From Caulobacter henricii (GTDB lineage: Bacteria > Pseudomonadota > Alphaproteobacteria > Caulobacterales > Caulobacteraceae), in assembly GCF_001414055.1 (NCBI RefSeq), contig NZ_CP013002.1:1736001-1800000 (forward strand): DNA of 64,000 nucleotides. Reading direction: 5' to 3'. Of this stretch, positions 63,644 through 64,000 are shown in pieces (the first letter of the stretch is position 1; every line of letters starts with the position of its first letter). The notes below the pieces were generated by a model that ran no database searches, was not told the origin of the DNA, and saw nothing but the letters and a program-made list of their open reading frames with translations. A program made the position numbers and the translations under genes.

Positions 63644-64000
63644 ATGCAACACCCACCCCCCGACCTCGCCGCCTGGCGCGCCGCCATCACCAAGCCCGCC
63701 GGCCCACTCGGCGGCCTTGCGCGCAAGGCCCAGGTGAGGATCAACCAGATCATCCCCGAAAAGGTCCATGCCACCATCACCACGGCCATGGAGGGCCTGA
63801 CGCGGGGCATATTGACCGGGGCCGACTTCGCCACCGGCTCGCCGCAGCACGGCCTGAGCCTGGACGAGAAGCGTGCCAAGGCCGCCGCGGCCATCGACGG
63901 CTGGAAGAAGACCGCCAGTGTCGAGGGCGGGATCACCGGAGCCGGGGGCTTTCTGGCGGCGGCGGCGGATTTTCCGCTGCTGATGAGCTTCAAGATCAAG
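63644..64000 (+). CDS. EcsC family protein, N-terminal part (runs off the window)
   Basis: An uninterrupted frame of 119 codons starts at ATG 63644 and is still open at the window end. The residues LGGLARKAQVRINQIIPEKV, then HATITTAMEGLTRGILTG and DGWKKTASVEGGITGAGG resemble the start of EcsC-family proteins, including the typical glycine-rich helix before a membrane-associated region. EcsC function is poorly known. The call depends on the N-terminal half only. Confidence 0.7.
   Translation, partial: MQHPPPDLAAWRAAITKPAGPLGGLARKAQVRINQIIPEKVHATITTAMEGLTRGILTGADFATGSPQHGLSLDEKRAKAAAAIDGWKKTASVEGGITGAGGFLAAAADFPLLMSFKIK

Noticed and set aside
1..64000. tRNA, rRNA, CRISPR, insertion sequence or prophage genes
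   Set aside because: None were seen by eye in any intergenic gap; no transposase, integrase or repeat-spacer pattern is visible.

Overview
The window is GC-rich, densely coded chromosomal DNA from an alphaproteobacterium, most likely Caulobacteraceae (Caulobacter or Phenylobacterium lineage). The clues are an hdaA-type replication regulator next to ppk and ppx, the radA-cvpA-purF-SDR run, the rpsF-rpsR-rplI block, many GTG and TTG starts, small proteins with NDND-rich segments, and HWE/HisKA_2 and MASE1 kinases. No rRNA, tRNA, CRISPR array, insertion sequence or prophage was found. No gene-free stretch exceeds 300 bases. The two window ends cut a glutathionylspermidine-synthase-like gene and an EcsC-family gene.

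Layout. 1-1800: end of the glutathionylspermidine-synthase-like gene, a small unknown protein, an Spx/ArsC-like protein and a HAD hydrolase. 1847-4739: two adjacent copies of a three-gene module (DUF6249-like membrane protein, ECF sigma factor, two-helix membrane protein that may be an anti-sigma factor), plus an extra 60-residue paralogue. This is the most unusual part of the window. 4833-9912: panB, a TPR membrane protein, bamB and der. 9930-12671: a Tat-exported metallo-beta-lactamase fold protein, an SDR and a bile-acid:sodium-symporter-like transporter. 12678-19594 (minus strand): purF-cvpA-radA-alr-marC-dnaB. 19755-23656 (minus): a TonB-dependent receptor, then the rplI-rpsR-rpsF operon. 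23931-27193: a secreted unknown, a sterol-desaturase-like enzyme with a membrane-anchored AraC regulator, and an exported peroxiredoxin.

27365-33528 (plus) is the fatty-acid synthesis cluster fabD-fabG-acpP-fabF followed by mltG, yicC and gmk. After a CPBP protease gene, 34603-42503 (minus) is an envelope-biogenesis run: lptF-lptG-lptD-surA-pdxA-rsmA. LptF and LptG form the permease of the LPS transporter, LptD is the outer-membrane LPS gate, and SurA is its chaperone. lptF carries an apparent one-base frameshift. 42749-47458 (plus) holds pepA, holC, an I78-type inhibitor lipoprotein and a MASE1 hybrid kinase. 47471-57333 holds an ABC-F protein, ndk, an HWE/HisKA_2-type kinase, DedA, a DUF1275 protein, purN, purM, rnd and a second hybrid kinase. 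57437-62982 (minus) holds a small membrane protein, ppx, a lipoprotein, ppk and hdaA, linking polyphosphate metabolism to replication control. Two long palindromic repeat elements flank hdaA and its neighbour.

Most genes are housekeeping and overlap or nearly overlap in operons. The accessory interest lies in the duplicated sigma-factor module, the lptF frameshift, the palindromic repeats and operator-like sites, and the unpaired sensor kinases.
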